Assembly: GCA_016125255.1 (NCBI GenBank)
Contig: WGMD01000035.1
Location: 1-64,000, forward strand
DNA length: 64,000 nucleotides
Source: Planctomycetota bacterium
GTDB taxonomy: Bacteria; Planctomycetota; Phycisphaerae; Phycisphaerales; Zrk34
Direction of reading: 5' to 3'
Shown here: in pieces, positions 43,255 to 52,191 of the stretch
Numbering within the stretch: position 1 is the stretch's first letter
Layout: every line of letters starts with the position of its first letter
Translations under genes and position numbers: made by a program
Notes under the pieces: generated by a model
Database searches by the model: none
Told to the model about the DNA's origin: nothing
The model's input: the letters and a program-made list of their open reading frames with translations, nothing else

Positions 43255-45177
43255 ATGTCGACGGTTTTGGATCGCAATCTCGCCGCACTGTCGCGGCATA
43301 ACGCCGTGGCGGCGGAGCAGATTCGACAATCCGCCCCGATCGACGGGCTGGAGTGGACCGCCGCGCGCGATGGGGCCGAGTCGGCCTCCGTGGCGGCGCA
43401 GTCCGACGACGGCCGGCTCATCCGAATCACCCTCGCCTCGCGCCATCAGCCGCTCACCGACGCCGAGCAGTTCGCCGCCAAGGCCAACCTCAATGACCAC
43501 GGCACGATCATCGTGCTCGGGTTCGGCCTCGGGTATCACGTGAGCAAACTCGCCGACCGCGTCGCCGGCAAGGGACTGCTGGCCATCTATGAACCCGACG
43601 CCGGCCTGATGCGCTCGGTGCTCGAACGCATCGATTACTCGACGATGTTCGCCCGGGGCGTGCTGCTTTTGCTCGGCTCGCCGGACGAAGCGGAGATGAC
43701 CCGGCGCTTCGAGCCGCACGCGAGCTTGATCACGCAGGGCGTCGAGTTCCTGTCCCACGCCCCGACGCGCCGGCTTCACGAAACCGACCTGACCGCGTTC
43801 ACCGAGAAGTTCACGAAAGTCGTCGCCTTCGTGCGGACGACGATGGCGACCACGCTCGTCAACGCCGCGCTGACCTGCCGCAACCTCGCGCACAACATCG
43901 GGCACTACGCCGCGGGCGCGACGGTCAACGAGCTGGCCGGCGCCGCGGCGGGGTATCCGGCGGTGCTCGTGTCGGCGGGGCCGAGTCTGGCGAAGAATGT
44001 CGCGCTCCTGTCCGAGCCGGGCATGCGCGAGCGCGTGGTGATCATCGCCGTGCAGACCGTGCTCAAGCCGCTGCTCGATCGCGGCATCCGTCCGCATTTC
44101 GTCACGGCCCTGGACTATCACGAAATCTCGGCGCGCTTCTACGAAGGTCTGCCGCCATTGCCCGACGTGACGCTCGTCGCCGAGGCCAAGGCGCATCACG
44201 CCATTCTCGACGCCTACCCCGGTCCGATCCGCATTCTGCAAAACAGCTTCCTCGACCGCCTGCTGGGCCCGCTGCATCGGCCGATCAAGCCGATGAAGCC
44301 CGGCTCGACGGTGGCGCATCTGTCGTTCTATCTCGCTCAACATCTCGGTTGTGATCCGATCATCTTCATCGGACAGGACCTGGGCTTTTCCGACGGACTC
44401 TACTACAGCCCCGGCACGGCGATTCACGATGTCTGGGCCCCCGAGCTGGGCGTGTTCAACACGATCGAGATGATGGAATGGCAGCGCATCGCGCGGCACA
44501 AGGCGCATCTTCAGAAACGCACCGATGTGCACGGCCGCCCCATCTACTCCGACGAACAGATGCTCACCTACCTCGCCCAGTTCGAGCGCGACTTCGCCCA
44601 GGCGTCGCAGACGATCATTGACGCCACCGAAGGCGGCCTGCCCAAACAGCACGCCGCGGCGATGACCCTCCGGGCGGCGCTCGATCTGTACGCGCTTCGG
44701 CCGCTGACGCATCTGCCACAGGCGAGCACTTCGCTCGATGCCCAGCGGCTGGCGCTGGTCGACGACCATCTGCGCCGCCGGCTCGAACAGGTCAAACGAT
44801 TCCGCAACACCAGCGAACAAACCCTGCCGCTGCTGCGACACATGATCGAAGATCAGCGGGACCATGCGAAGATGGACCGCCTTTTCGATCAGCTCGAAAA
44901 GCGCAAGCGCGAAGTCGCCGAGCTTCAGGAAGCGTTCACGCTCGTCAACGACCTCAACCAGATCGGCCTGTTCAAGCGCGTCCGCGCCGACCGGGCCATC
45001 GAGGCGGGCGAACACGAAGACCCCTACCTGCGTCAGGCCCGCCAGCTCGATCGCGATATCGACAATGTGCAGTGGCTCGTCGATTCGTGCACGGAGACGC
45101 TGGAGATTCTGCATGAGTCGATCAGCCGACTCAAAACGCAGAAGCAACAGGCCGCCGCTGAGCGAGGCGCCGCATGA
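43255..45177 (+). CDS. Maf/DUF115-family flagellin-glycosylation-type protein
   Basis: This 640-residue protein has the MAF_flag10/DUF115 core: VLGFGLGYHVSKLADRV early on, AGYPAVLVSAGPSLAKNVALL (the nucleotide-binding region also seen in MptE-like pterin pyrophosphokinases), VTALDYHEISARFYEG, and FIGQDLGFSDGLYYSPGTA. The C-terminal 150 residues are helical. Motility-associated factor (Maf) proteins attach nonulosonic acids such as pseudaminic or legionaminic acid to flagellin. The next genes (a SPASM-like protein, NeuA-NeuB and NeuC) are exactly the supply side, so a Maf role fits. It overlaps the next gene by 4 bases. Confidence 0.9.
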   Translation: MSTVLDRNLAALSRHNAVAAEQIRQSAPIDGLEWTAARDGAESASVAAQSDDGRLIRITLASRHQPLTDAEQFAAKANLNDHGTIIVLGFGLGYHVSKLADRVAGKGLLAIYEPDAGLMRSVLERIDYSTMFARGVLLLLGSPDEAEMTRRFEPHASLITQGVEFLSHAPTRRLHETDLTAFTEKFTKVVAFVRTTMATTLVNAALTCRNLAHNIGHYAAGATVNELAGAAAGYPAVLVSAGPSLAKNVALLSEPGMRERVVIIAVQTVLKPLLDRGIRPHFVTALDYHEISARFYEGLPPLPDVTLVAEAKAHHAILDAYPGPIRILQNSFLDRLLGPLHRPIKPMKPGSTVAHLSFYLAQHLGCDPIIFIGQDLGFSDGLYYSPGTAIHDVWAPELGVFNTIEMMEWQRIARHKAHLQKRTDVHGRPIYSDEQMLTYLAQFERDFAQASQTIIDATEGGLPKQHAAAMTLRAALDLYALRPLTHLPQASTSLDAQRLALVDDHLRRRLEQVKRFRNTSEQTLPLLRHMIEDQRDHAKMDRLFDQLEKRKREVAELQEAFTLVNDLNQIGLFKRVRADRAIEAGEHEDPYLRQARQLDRDIDNVQWLVDSCTETLEILHESISRLKTQKQQAAAERGAA

Positions 45178-46727
45178 TCCGACCCGCCGCACGCATCATC
45201 GCCCTGCTGCCGATGACATCGAACGTCAAGGGCACGCATCTTTCGACGACGCTCGATCGGCTGAGCCGGTGCAAACTGCTGGACCGCATCGTCGTGATTC
45301 ACAGTGCCGACCGCCCGCTGCCGGCGATGCCCAAATCCGGCCGCGTCGGCGTGCATACCGTCGACGGCCCGGTCGATGACACCGTTCACGCCTCGCGTCA
45401 GATCGCCCGCGCGTTTTCGCCCACCGCATGGCGCGGCGGACTGGGGGGCGCGTGCTGCTACGACGAAGTCCTCGCCGCCCGCGCCATGGTGTCCGCGCTC
45501 GACGCCTTCGAGGCGACCGCCGGGCTGATCGTCTCCCCCGACTGGCCCGCCGTCGACCCGGCGCTGTGCGACGCGGTCATCGAGCGCCATCTGCGCCAGA
45601 GCGAGCAGATGAAACTGGCCTTCACGCAGGCGCCGCCGGGGCTGGCGGGCTGCCTCGTCGAGCGCGACCTGATGGCGGAACTCGATCGGAAGCAGGCGAC
45701 GATCGGCTCTCTGCTCATGTATCAGCCGCACCTCCCGCAGGGCGACCCCATCGGCAAGGACCCGTGCGTGCTCATTGATCCCGTGGTGCGCGGTTTCATG
45801 GGCCGCATCAGCGTCGACGCCCCGCGCTGGCGCCGGCTTTTGGACCGACTCGGAGGGGCGGACCTGACGGCCCGCCAGATCGTCGAAAAGCTCGCGCCGC
45901 ACCTGGACGAGGCCAGTCTGCCGATGCCCCAGCAGGCGACGCTCGAACTCACCAGCGCGCGCCTCGCCACCGGGCCGATCGTACCGCAGCATCACGTGGC
46001 GGTGAGTCGGCCGAACATCCCGGTCGATGACGCCAGGCGCGTCATCGCCTCGCTGGCGGTCGAGCCGGACGTCGCGCTGACGCTGGGCGGGCTCGGCGAT
46101 GCGCTCCTGCATCCGCAATGGCGCGACATCATCGCCGCGGCGCGCGAGGCGAACATTCGCGCGGTGCACGTCGAAACGGACCTGCTCGTCGATCAGGCGG
46201 CGCTGGAAGCGCTGATCGAATCGGAGGCGGACGTCATCAGCGTCCGCATCAACGCCGACGCGCCGGCGACGTACGAGAAGCTCATGGGCATCGATGCATT
46301 CAATCGCGTGCTCACGAACGTCGAATGGCTCCTCAATCACCGCAAGGCGGGCCGGCCGTGGATCGTGCCCCGGCTTGTCAAAACGGCGGAGAATGTGCAC
46401 GAACTGGAGAGCTTTTTCGATCGGTGGATGTATTACTGCGGGCATGCGGTGATCGAAGCGCCGACGACCGGCGGGGGACTGATGCCGGACCTGGCGGTGC
46501 TCGACATGTCGCCGCCGAAGCGCGTGACCTGCCGCCAGCTCGCGCGCCGCATGACGATTCACAGCGACGGATCGCTGGCGCTGTGCGATCAGGACTGGCG
46601 CGGCGGGACGCCCGGCCGGCTCGACGAACAATGGAAAGCGCACACGCAACTGCGACAGGCCCACGCCGACGGCTGCTACCGGCAAACGCCCCAGTGCGCC
46701 GGCTGCCGCGAATGGCATCGGCCGTGA
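45174..46727 (+). CDS. Radical-SAM-like protein lacking its cluster cysteines, with SPASM-like tail
   Basis: The 517-residue protein has an N-terminal half resembling a nucleotidyltransferase and a C-terminal half built like a radical SAM/SPASM enzyme. The strand that normally carries CxxxCxxC reads TLELTSARLATGPI (residues 256-269): the ELTS lead-in is kept and the cysteines are gone. The barrel continues (TLGGLGDALLHPQW, VISVRINADAPATYEKLMGID). The tail keeps C453, C471, C501, C508 and C511 in SPASM-like spacing. It resembles the spiro-SPASM proteins of spirochaetes, which also sit beside Maf genes; this comparison is from memory. It overlaps the Maf gene by 4 bases. No SAM chemistry is expected. 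Confidence 0.75.
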   Translation: MIRPAARIIALLPMTSNVKGTHLSTTLDRLSRCKLLDRIVVIHSADRPLPAMPKSGRVGVHTVDGPVDDTVHASRQIARAFSPTAWRGGLGGACCYDEVLAARAMVSALDAFEATAGLIVSPDWPAVDPALCDAVIERHLRQSEQMKLAFTQAPPGLAGCLVERDLMAELDRKQATIGSLLMYQPHLPQGDPIGKDPCVLIDPVVRGFMGRISVDAPRWRRLLDRLGGADLTARQIVEKLAPHLDEASLPMPQQATLELTSARLATGPIVPQHHVAVSRPNIPVDDARRVIASLAVEPDVALTLGGLGDALLHPQWRDIIAAAREANIRAVHVETDLLVDQAALEALIESEADVISVRINADAPATYEKLMGIDAFNRVLTNVEWLLNHRKAGRPWIVPRLVKTAENVHELESFFDRWMYYCGHAVIEAPTTGGGLMPDLAVLDMSPPKRVTCRQLARRMTIHSDGSLALCDQDWRGGTPGRLDEQWKAHTQLRQAHADGCYRQTPQCAGCREWHRP

Positions 46728-46741
46728 GCGACGCATCATCT

Positions 46742-48559
46742 ATGACCAAGACACTGTGCATCATTCTCGCGCGGGCCGGGTCTAAAGGTCTGCCGTCCAA
46801 GAACGTCATCGATCTCGTCGGTCGCCCGATGATCGAGTACACGCTCGACCACGCCTTCGCCGCCCGCCGCCTCGATCGCATCGTGGTGAGCACCGACGAC
46901 GCCGTCGCCGCGAAGATCGCCCATCGACGGGGCGCCATCGTCGTCGGCCGGCCCGCTGAACTCGCCCACGATACCGCGACCATCGACGACGCCGCGCGTC
47001 ACGCGCTGACCACGATCGAGGAAGCGGAGCACGCGCGCTACGAACAGATCGTCATTCTCTACGCCAACATCCCCGTGCGCCCGCTTGACCTCATTGACGC
47101 GTCAATCGACAAGCTGCAAAAGACCGGCTGCGACAGCGTGCAGTCGGTGTATCGCGTGGGCAAGACGCATCCGTTATGGATGCGCCAGCTTGTCGGCGAG
47201 CAGCACGATGAGCTGATCGCGTATCAGGAAAATCAGATCTACCGTCGGCAGGACCTTCCGCCGGTGTTCATGCTCAACGGCGGGATCATCGCCGTGCGGC
47301 GCGCCGCGCTGATGAACGTCATCCCCGGTCAGCCGCATGCTTTTTTGGGTACGGACCGTCGCGCGATCGTGACGGACGAAGCGGCGGTGATCGACGTGGA
47401 CACCCCGCGCGATCTGGCGATCGCGCGCGCGACGCTCCAAAGCGCCCAGCGCGGCGAGGCGGTCACGCCGCGGACCTTCCCGCCGATGCACATCGCCGAG
47501 CGCGCCATCGGGGCCGGTCAGCGCGCTTATGTCATCGCCGAGTTGGGCGTCAATCACGACGGCTCCGTCGAGCGGGCGCTTCAGCTCACCGCCGCGGCCA
47601 AGAATGCCGGGGCCGACGCCGTCAAGCTGCAACTGTTCGACGCCAAGCTGCTCTTGAGCAGCGAAGCGATGCTCGCGGCGTATCAGCGCGCCAGCGCGCA
47701 CGACCCGCACGAGATGCTCGCCCGGCTTCAGCTTAGTGTCGATGACATGCTTCAGGTCCGGGCTGCCTGTCGGCGCATGGGCCTTGGTTTCATCGTGACG
47801 TGCTTTTCCATCGAGCTGCTGTCGGCGATGCGCCGGCTCGACGTCGATGCCGTGAAGATCGCTTCGCCCGACGCGGTGAATCTGCCGCTCATCGAGGCGA
47901 TGCTCACGCTTCGCAAGCCGCTGATTCTTTCGACGGGAACGTGCGGGTTCGACGAGCTGACGCCGACGCTGCTGCGGTGCGCCAAGCATCCGCTGACGCT
48001 GCTGCACTGCGTCAGCGCGTACCCGACGCCGCCCGAGCACGCCAATCTCCGCCGCATCGGCGCGCTGGCGGCGACGTTCGGCCGGCCCGTCGGCTATTCC
48101 GATCACACCGACGACCCGAGCACCGGCATGCTCGCCGTCGCGCAGGGCGCGACCGTCATCGAAAAACATCTGACGTACGACACCGCCGCCGCGGGCCCCG
48201 ATCATGCCGCGAGCTTCGATCCCGATCAGCTTCGCGATTACATTCGGCGCATCCGCGCCGCGGAGCGGATGCTCGCCGGCGATCCGTATCACATCAGCGA
48301 GCCGGAGCGCGAAGTTCGTAAGGTCAGCCGGCAGAGCGTCTGCGTCGTCCGCGATCTGCCCGCCGGTCATGTGCTCACGCGCGCCGACCTGACCGTCAAG
48401 CGCCCCGGCACGGGCATTCCCGCCGCGCAGCTCAGCGCCGTCGTCGGCCGCCCGCTGCTCAAGGCCGTCCGCGCCAACGCCCTGCTTCACGAAAGCGACC
48501 TTGAATCGAGCCAGAACCGCTGCGATGATGGTGACATCACCCAGCGGGACGTCGCTTGA
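46742..48559 (+). CDS. NeuA-NeuB fusion: CMP-nonulosonate cytidylyltransferase / nonulosonate synthase
   Basis: The two steps are in one 605-residue chain. Residues 1 to about 235 are NeuA-like: LARAGSKGLPSKN (CTP binding), MLNGGIIAVRR and the end VIDVDTPRDLAIARATL. Residues about 258-600 are NeuB-like: YVIAELGVNHDGSVERALQL (PEP binding), VKIASPDA, STGTCGFDE, HCVSAYPTPPEHANLR, GYSDHT and a C-terminal SAF antifreeze-like domain (VVRDLPAGHVLTRADL). NeuB condenses a hexose such as ManNAc with PEP and NeuA activates the product with CTP. The product could be Neu5Ac or legionaminic acid. The start is the ATG at 46742; an upstream ATG at 46712 overlaps the previous gene. Confidence 0.9.
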   Translation: MTKTLCIILARAGSKGLPSKNVIDLVGRPMIEYTLDHAFAARRLDRIVVSTDDAVAAKIAHRRGAIVVGRPAELAHDTATIDDAARHALTTIEEAEHARYEQIVILYANIPVRPLDLIDASIDKLQKTGCDSVQSVYRVGKTHPLWMRQLVGEQHDELIAYQENQIYRRQDLPPVFMLNGGIIAVRRAALMNVIPGQPHAFLGTDRRAIVTDEAAVIDVDTPRDLAIARATLQSAQRGEAVTPRTFPPMHIAERAIGAGQRAYVIAELGVNHDGSVERALQLTAAAKNAGADAVKLQLFDAKLLLSSEAMLAAYQRASAHDPHEMLARLQLSVDDMLQVRAACRRMGLGFIVTCFSIELLSAMRRLDVDAVKIASPDAVNLPLIEAMLTLRKPLILSTGTCGFDELTPTLLRCAKHPLTLLHCVSAYPTPPEHANLRRIGALAATFGRPVGYSDHTDDPSTGMLAVAQGATVIEKHLTYDTAAAGPDHAASFDPDQLRDYIRRIRAAERMLAGDPYHISEPEREVRKVSRQSVCVVRDLPAGHVLTRADLTVKRPGTGIPAAQLSAVVGRPLLKAVRANALLHESDLESSQNRCDDGDITQRDVA

Positions 48560-49614
48560 GCAATCGCCGCACCATCGCCGTCGTCACGGGTTCGCGGGCT
48601 GAATACGGCCTGCTCGCGCCTGTCATGCGCGCGATCGCCGATCGCTCCGATCTTTCGCTGCGCGTCCTCGTCGCCGGGGCGCATCTCGTGACGGGCACGG
48701 AGCGCGATGTGAAGTTCAAGGTCGCGGCGCGCATCCCGATGCAGCAGCGCGGCAAGACGGGACGACTTGCTGACGCGCTTGCCTTGTCGCGCGGCGTGGC
48801 GGGATTCGCCAGGGCGTTCGACAAGCTCAAGCCCGACTTCGTGCTCGTGCTCGGCGACCGCATCGAGCCGTTCGCGGCGGCGAGCGCGGCGAGCGTCGGC
48901 GGGTTTCGCGTAGCGCATATTCACGGCGGCGATCGGGCGGAGGGCGTAGCGGACGAGGCGATGCGCCATGCGATCAGCAAGCTCGCGCATATGCACTTCG
49001 CCGCGTCGGCGCTCAGCCGCAAGCGGCTTTTGAAGATGGGCGAGCAGCATGTGTACTTCACCGGCTCGCCCGCCGCCGACGGACTCAACCGCGTCAAGCC
49101 GGCGAAGGATGCGCCGCAAATCATCGTTCTTCAGCACCCAATTGGCGCGGACGATGCGAAAGAGCGCCGCTGGATGCGACAGACGCTCGCGGCGACGGAG
49201 GGGTTTCATCGCCTCGTGATGGGTCCCAACACCGACCCCGGCAGCGCGGGCATCGTCGCCGCCCTGCCGCCCAATGCCGTCGATCACATGGCGCGCGACC
49301 GCTGGTTGTCGATGCTCGCCGGGGCGCGCGTGCTCGCAGGCAACTCCTCGGCCGGTCTCATCGAGGCGGCCGTCCTCAAAACGCCCGTCGTCAACATCGG
49401 CCCGCGCCAAGGCGGACGCGAACGCCCGCGGAACGTCATCGACTGCGACTACGGCGAGAAGGAAGTCCGCCGGGCGATCAAGCGGGCCATGAAGCTCGAC
49501 CTCGACAAGCTCAAGCATCCCTACGGCGACGGCCGGGCGTCGAAACGCATCGCCAAACTCCTCGCCGCCGTCTCGCTCGAAACGATCAGCGTCCGCAAGC
49601 ACAACGCGTATTGA
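48556..49614 (+). CDS. neuC: NeuC-type UDP-N-acetylglucosamine 2-epimerase (hydrolysing)
   Basis: NeuC releases ManNAc (or a diacetamido analogue) from the UDP-sugar, giving the substrate for NeuB. The 352-residue GT-B-fold protein has VVTGSRAEYGLLAPVMRAI, DFVLVLGDRIEPFAAASAA, HIHGGDRAEGVADEAMRHAISKLAH (catalytic-region acids and histidine) and ARVLAGNSSAGLIEAAVLKTPVVNIGPRQGGRER. The start codon is TTG at 48556, overlapping the fusion gene's stop as ttga; no ATG lies near the family N-terminus. The overlap implies translational coupling. Choice between NeuC and LegG is open. Confidence 0.88.
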   Translation: MSNRRTIAVVTGSRAEYGLLAPVMRAIADRSDLSLRVLVAGAHLVTGTERDVKFKVAARIPMQQRGKTGRLADALALSRGVAGFARAFDKLKPDFVLVLGDRIEPFAAASAASVGGFRVAHIHGGDRAEGVADEAMRHAISKLAHMHFAASALSRKRLLKMGEQHVYFTGSPAADGLNRVKPAKDAPQIIVLQHPIGADDAKERRWMRQTLAATEGFHRLVMGPNTDPGSAGIVAALPPNAVDHMARDRWLSMLAGARVLAGNSSAGLIEAAVLKTPVVNIGPRQGGRERPRNVIDCDYGEKEVRRAIKRAMKLDLDKLKHPYGDGRASKRIAKLLAAVSLETISVRKHNAY

Positions 49615-49621
49615 ACGCCGC

Positions 49622-50410
49622 ATGACCACCGCACCGATCATCACCCTGCTCACCGACTTCGGCCTGTCCGACGTCTACGTCGGCATCATGAAAGGCGTCA
49701 TCCTCACGCGCTGCCCCGCCGCGACGATCATCGATCTCACTCACGATCTGCCGCAGGGCAACATCCCGCAGGCCGGCTACCTGCTCGCCGCGGCGTGGCG
49801 CTACTATCCGGCCGGCACGGTGCACTGCGCCGTCGTCGATCCCGGCGTCGGCACGGACCGGCGGATCATCGCCGCCGAGGTCGACGATCAATTCTTCATC
49901 GCGCCCGACAACGGGCTTCTGTCGAATGTGTTTGACGAAGGCGAGGTGAAGCGGGTCGTGAGCGTGGAGAACGAAACGCTGATGCTCGAGCCGATCAGTC
50001 AGACATTTCACGGGCGCGACATCTTCGCGCCGTGTGCGGCGTCGATCGCGGCGGGATTGCGGCTTGAGGCGCTGGGACCGGCGACGGATGAATGGATTCA
50101 TCTGCCGCGCATTGAGCCGGGCCTCGGCCCGCATGGGCGGCGCACGGGTCAAGTGATTCACATCGACCGTTTCGGCAACATCATCACGAACCTGAGAGCC
50201 GCGGACGTGCCCCGCCGGCCGCGCCTGCACATCGCGCGCCATTCGATTCGCGGCCTTCAATCCAGCTACGCCGCCGTCCCGCACGGCGAACTGCTGGCGA
50301 TCATCGGATCGACCGGCCGAATCGAAATCAGCATCCACCACGGCGACGCCGCCGCCATGCTCGGCGTGAGCGTCGGCGACGAAGTCACGATCGAACGCGA
50401 AGCGGACTGA
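49622..50410 (+). CDS. S-adenosyl-L-methionine hydroxide adenosyltransferase family (DUF62)
   Basis: This 262-residue protein has ITLLTDFGLSDVYVGIMKGVIL, LTHDLPQGNIPQAGYLL, VVDPGVGTDRR, TFHGRDIFAPCAASIA and HIDRFGNIITNL, the full signature of the DUF62/chlorinase-fluorinase-like family. Known members hydrolyse SAM to adenosine and methionine by adding hydroxide. It follows neuC after 7 bases, so it is co-transcribed with the nonulosonate genes, although no direct link is known. Confidence 0.93.
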   Translation: MTTAPIITLLTDFGLSDVYVGIMKGVILTRCPAATIIDLTHDLPQGNIPQAGYLLAAAWRYYPAGTVHCAVVDPGVGTDRRIIAAEVDDQFFIAPDNGLLSNVFDEGEVKRVVSVENETLMLEPISQTFHGRDIFAPCAASIAAGLRLEALGPATDEWIHLPRIEPGLGPHGRRTGQVIHIDRFGNIITNLRAADVPRRPRLHIARHSIRGLQSSYAAVPHGELLAIIGSTGRIEISIHHGDAAAMLGVSVGDEVTIEREAD

Positions 50411-50426
50411 ACCGCGGACGCCCCGA

Positions 50427-50456
50427 TTGTGATCCCCCGTGAAATTCGACTAACAT
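50427..50456 (+). promoter_or_regulatory. Sigma-70-type promoter of the TIGR01777 gene
   Basis: TTGTGA (50427-50432), an 18-base spacer and TAACAT (50451-50456), 27 bases before the ATG. Confidence 0.55.
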
Positions 50457-50483
50457 AGACCGGTTCGATCAGAGGGATTGTTC

Positions 50484-51398
50484 ATGAAGATCGCGATCAG
50501 CGGATCCAACGGGCTGCTCGGCTCGGCGCTCGTGCAGAGTCTTCGCGAAGGCGAAGGACATCACACGATCCTGCGCCTCCTCCGCAAACCCACCAGCGCC
50601 ACCAGCGAAACCTTCACCATTCACTGGCTCCCGACCGAGGGCACGATCCAGGGCAAGAAGCTCAACGGGCTCGACGCGGTCGTGCATCTGGCCGGCGACA
50701 ACATCGCCAGCGGGCGGTGGACGAAAGCGAAGATGGACAGCATTCGGCTCAGCCGGGTGATGGGCACCAAGACGCTCTGCGATGCCATCGCGCAGGCGCC
50801 CGATCCGCCGAAGGTGCTCGTGTGCGCCTCCGCGGTCGGGTTCTACGGCAATCGCGGGGACGAGGAGCTGACCGAGCAGTCGCCGCCGGGCAAGGGTTTT
50901 CTGGCCGATGTGTGCAAACAGTGGGAGGCGGCGACGCTGCCGGCGGTGCAGCGCGGCGTGCGCGTCGTGTACCTGCGCTTCGGCGCGGTGATCTCGCCCG
51001 ACGGCGGCGCCATCAAGAAAATGCTCAAGCCCTTCGAGTTCGGCGTCGGCGGCACCGTCGGGTCCGGCAAGCAGTACATCCCCTGGGTCAGTCTCGAAGA
51101 CGCCGTGCGCGTCATCGAGCTTTCGCTCAACAGCAGCGCCGTCGCCGGGCCCATCAATGTCTGTGCGCCCGATCCCGTGACGAACAAACAGCTCACCAAG
51201 GCGCTCGGCGCCGCTCTGGGTCGCCCGACGATTTTCCCGCTGCCGGGTTTCGTTGCGAAGATGATCTTCGGCTCGCAGATGGCCGAGGAAGTCCTGCTCG
51301 CCAGCACCCGGGCCGTCCCGCGCAAGCTCATGAACCTCGGCTTCCAGTTCAAGCACACGGACCTGGAGGCGCTGCTTAAAAGTCAGTTGCGTCACTGA
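50484..51398 (+). CDS. TIGR01777-family NAD(P)-dependent epimerase (YfcH-like)
   Basis: The 304-residue extended SDR has the cofactor motif ISGSNGLLGSAL, the family block VVHLAGDNIASGRWTKAKMDSIRLSRVMGTK (given here as landmarks), SAVGFYGNRGDEELTE, and ISPDGGAIKKMLKPFEFGVGG. The C-terminal segment ends in a DUF1731-like region (RAVPRKLMNLGFQFKHTDLEALL). The ATG at 50484 follows agaggga; a TTG two codons upstream is less likely. Its biological substrate is unknown. Convergent with the GT2 gene. Confidence 0.92.
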   Translation: MKIAISGSNGLLGSALVQSLREGEGHHTILRLLRKPTSATSETFTIHWLPTEGTIQGKKLNGLDAVVHLAGDNIASGRWTKAKMDSIRLSRVMGTKTLCDAIAQAPDPPKVLVCASAVGFYGNRGDEELTEQSPPGKGFLADVCKQWEAATLPAVQRGVRVVYLRFGAVISPDGGAIKKMLKPFEFGVGGTVGSGKQYIPWVSLEDAVRVIELSLNSSAVAGPINVCAPDPVTNKQLTKALGAALGRPTIFPLPGFVAKMIFGSQMAEEVLLASTRAVPRKLMNLGFQFKHTDLEALLKSQLRH

Positions 51399-51404
51399 TC
51401 GCCG

Positions 51405-52136
51405 TTACTTCGATTCGGGGTCGCCGACCTTCGTTTCGTTGACCCGCTGCTGGCCGTACCAGATATCGAGCCCTTCGCGCTTGCGAAGTGAGCGGCCGAG
51501 CGTCAGGATGGAAAGCGCCATCGTGCGCAGATGCATGCCGGCGGTGTGCGTCTGAAGTTTGCGGGCGCTGGTGCGGACATGGTGGGGCAGGATCGTGAAC
51601 GGGCCGCACCGGTGCAGCGCGACGCTCAAGGCGATTTCCTCGGCCGCGAAGAACTCGGCGTTGAACCCGCCCACCGCCTCGAACGCCTCGCGCTTCACGA
51701 ACACGAAGCAACCGGCGGCGAAACGCAGCGTCCTCGAAATCGTGTTCCAGAGCGTCAGCGCGATCCGACCCGAAAATGGAATCGGCGGCGTCATCTCCAC
51801 CAGCGCCCCGCCCGCCGTCGAACCCGCCTGCGTGCTGCGCCACGCCGCCGCGAGCGTCCGCGGCGATATCTGCGTGTCAGCGTCGATGAAAAACAGCAGT
51901 TCGCCCCGCGCTTCCTTCGCCCCGGCGTTCCGCACCGCCGCGATGTGACGCAGCTTGACCGACACGACGCGCGCTCCCTGTTCCGCCGCGATCGAAGCCG
52001 TACGGTCCGTCGAGTCGTCGTCAACGACGATCAACTCGTACAGCTCGCCCAGCGCGCAGGCCGCCGCCTGAATGTGCGACAGCGTCTCGCCCAGAAGCGC
52101 TTCCTCATTGTGCGCGGGAACGATGAACGAAATCAT
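51405..52136 (-). CDS. Family 2 glycosyltransferase
   Basis: The 243-residue GT-A enzyme has FIVPAHNEEALLGETL, VVDDDSTDRTASIA, LLFFIDADTQISP (metal-binding DAD) and the acceptor-side KREAFEAVGGFNAEFFAAEE. No membrane span follows, so it is soluble. It may act on lipid-linked or protein-linked sugars near the nonulosonate genes, but the strand differs. The start is the ATG at 52136, with a TACGCT box 6 bases upstream; a TTG two codons earlier is an alternative. Confidence 0.9.
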   Translation of the reverse strand: MISFIVPAHNEEALLGETLSHIQAAACALGELYELIVVDDDSTDRTASIAAEQGARVVSVKLRHIAAVRNAGAKEARGELLFFIDADTQISPRTLAAAWRSTQAGSTAGGALVEMTPPIPFSGRIALTLWNTISRTLRFAAGCFVFVKREAFEAVGGFNAEFFAAEEIALSVALHRCGPFTILPHHVRTSARKLQTHTAGMHLRTMALSILTLGRSLRKREGLDIWYGQQRVNETKVGDPESK

Positions 52137-52142
52137 ACCCAA

Positions 52143-52148
52143 AGCGTA
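52143..52148 (-). promoter_or_regulatory. Putative -10 box of the leaderless GT2 gene
   Basis: TACGCT on the minus strand ends 6 bases before the ATG at 52136. Confidence 0.35.
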
Positions 52149-52191
52149 TCACGCCCCAGCCCGACCGGCCATCGGGTCAAACCCGACGCCC

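Noticed and set aside
43255-49614. Capsular sialic-acid operon of the E. coli K1 type
   Set aside because: No polysialyltransferase or capsule export gene is present, and the Maf protein points to protein glycosylation instead.
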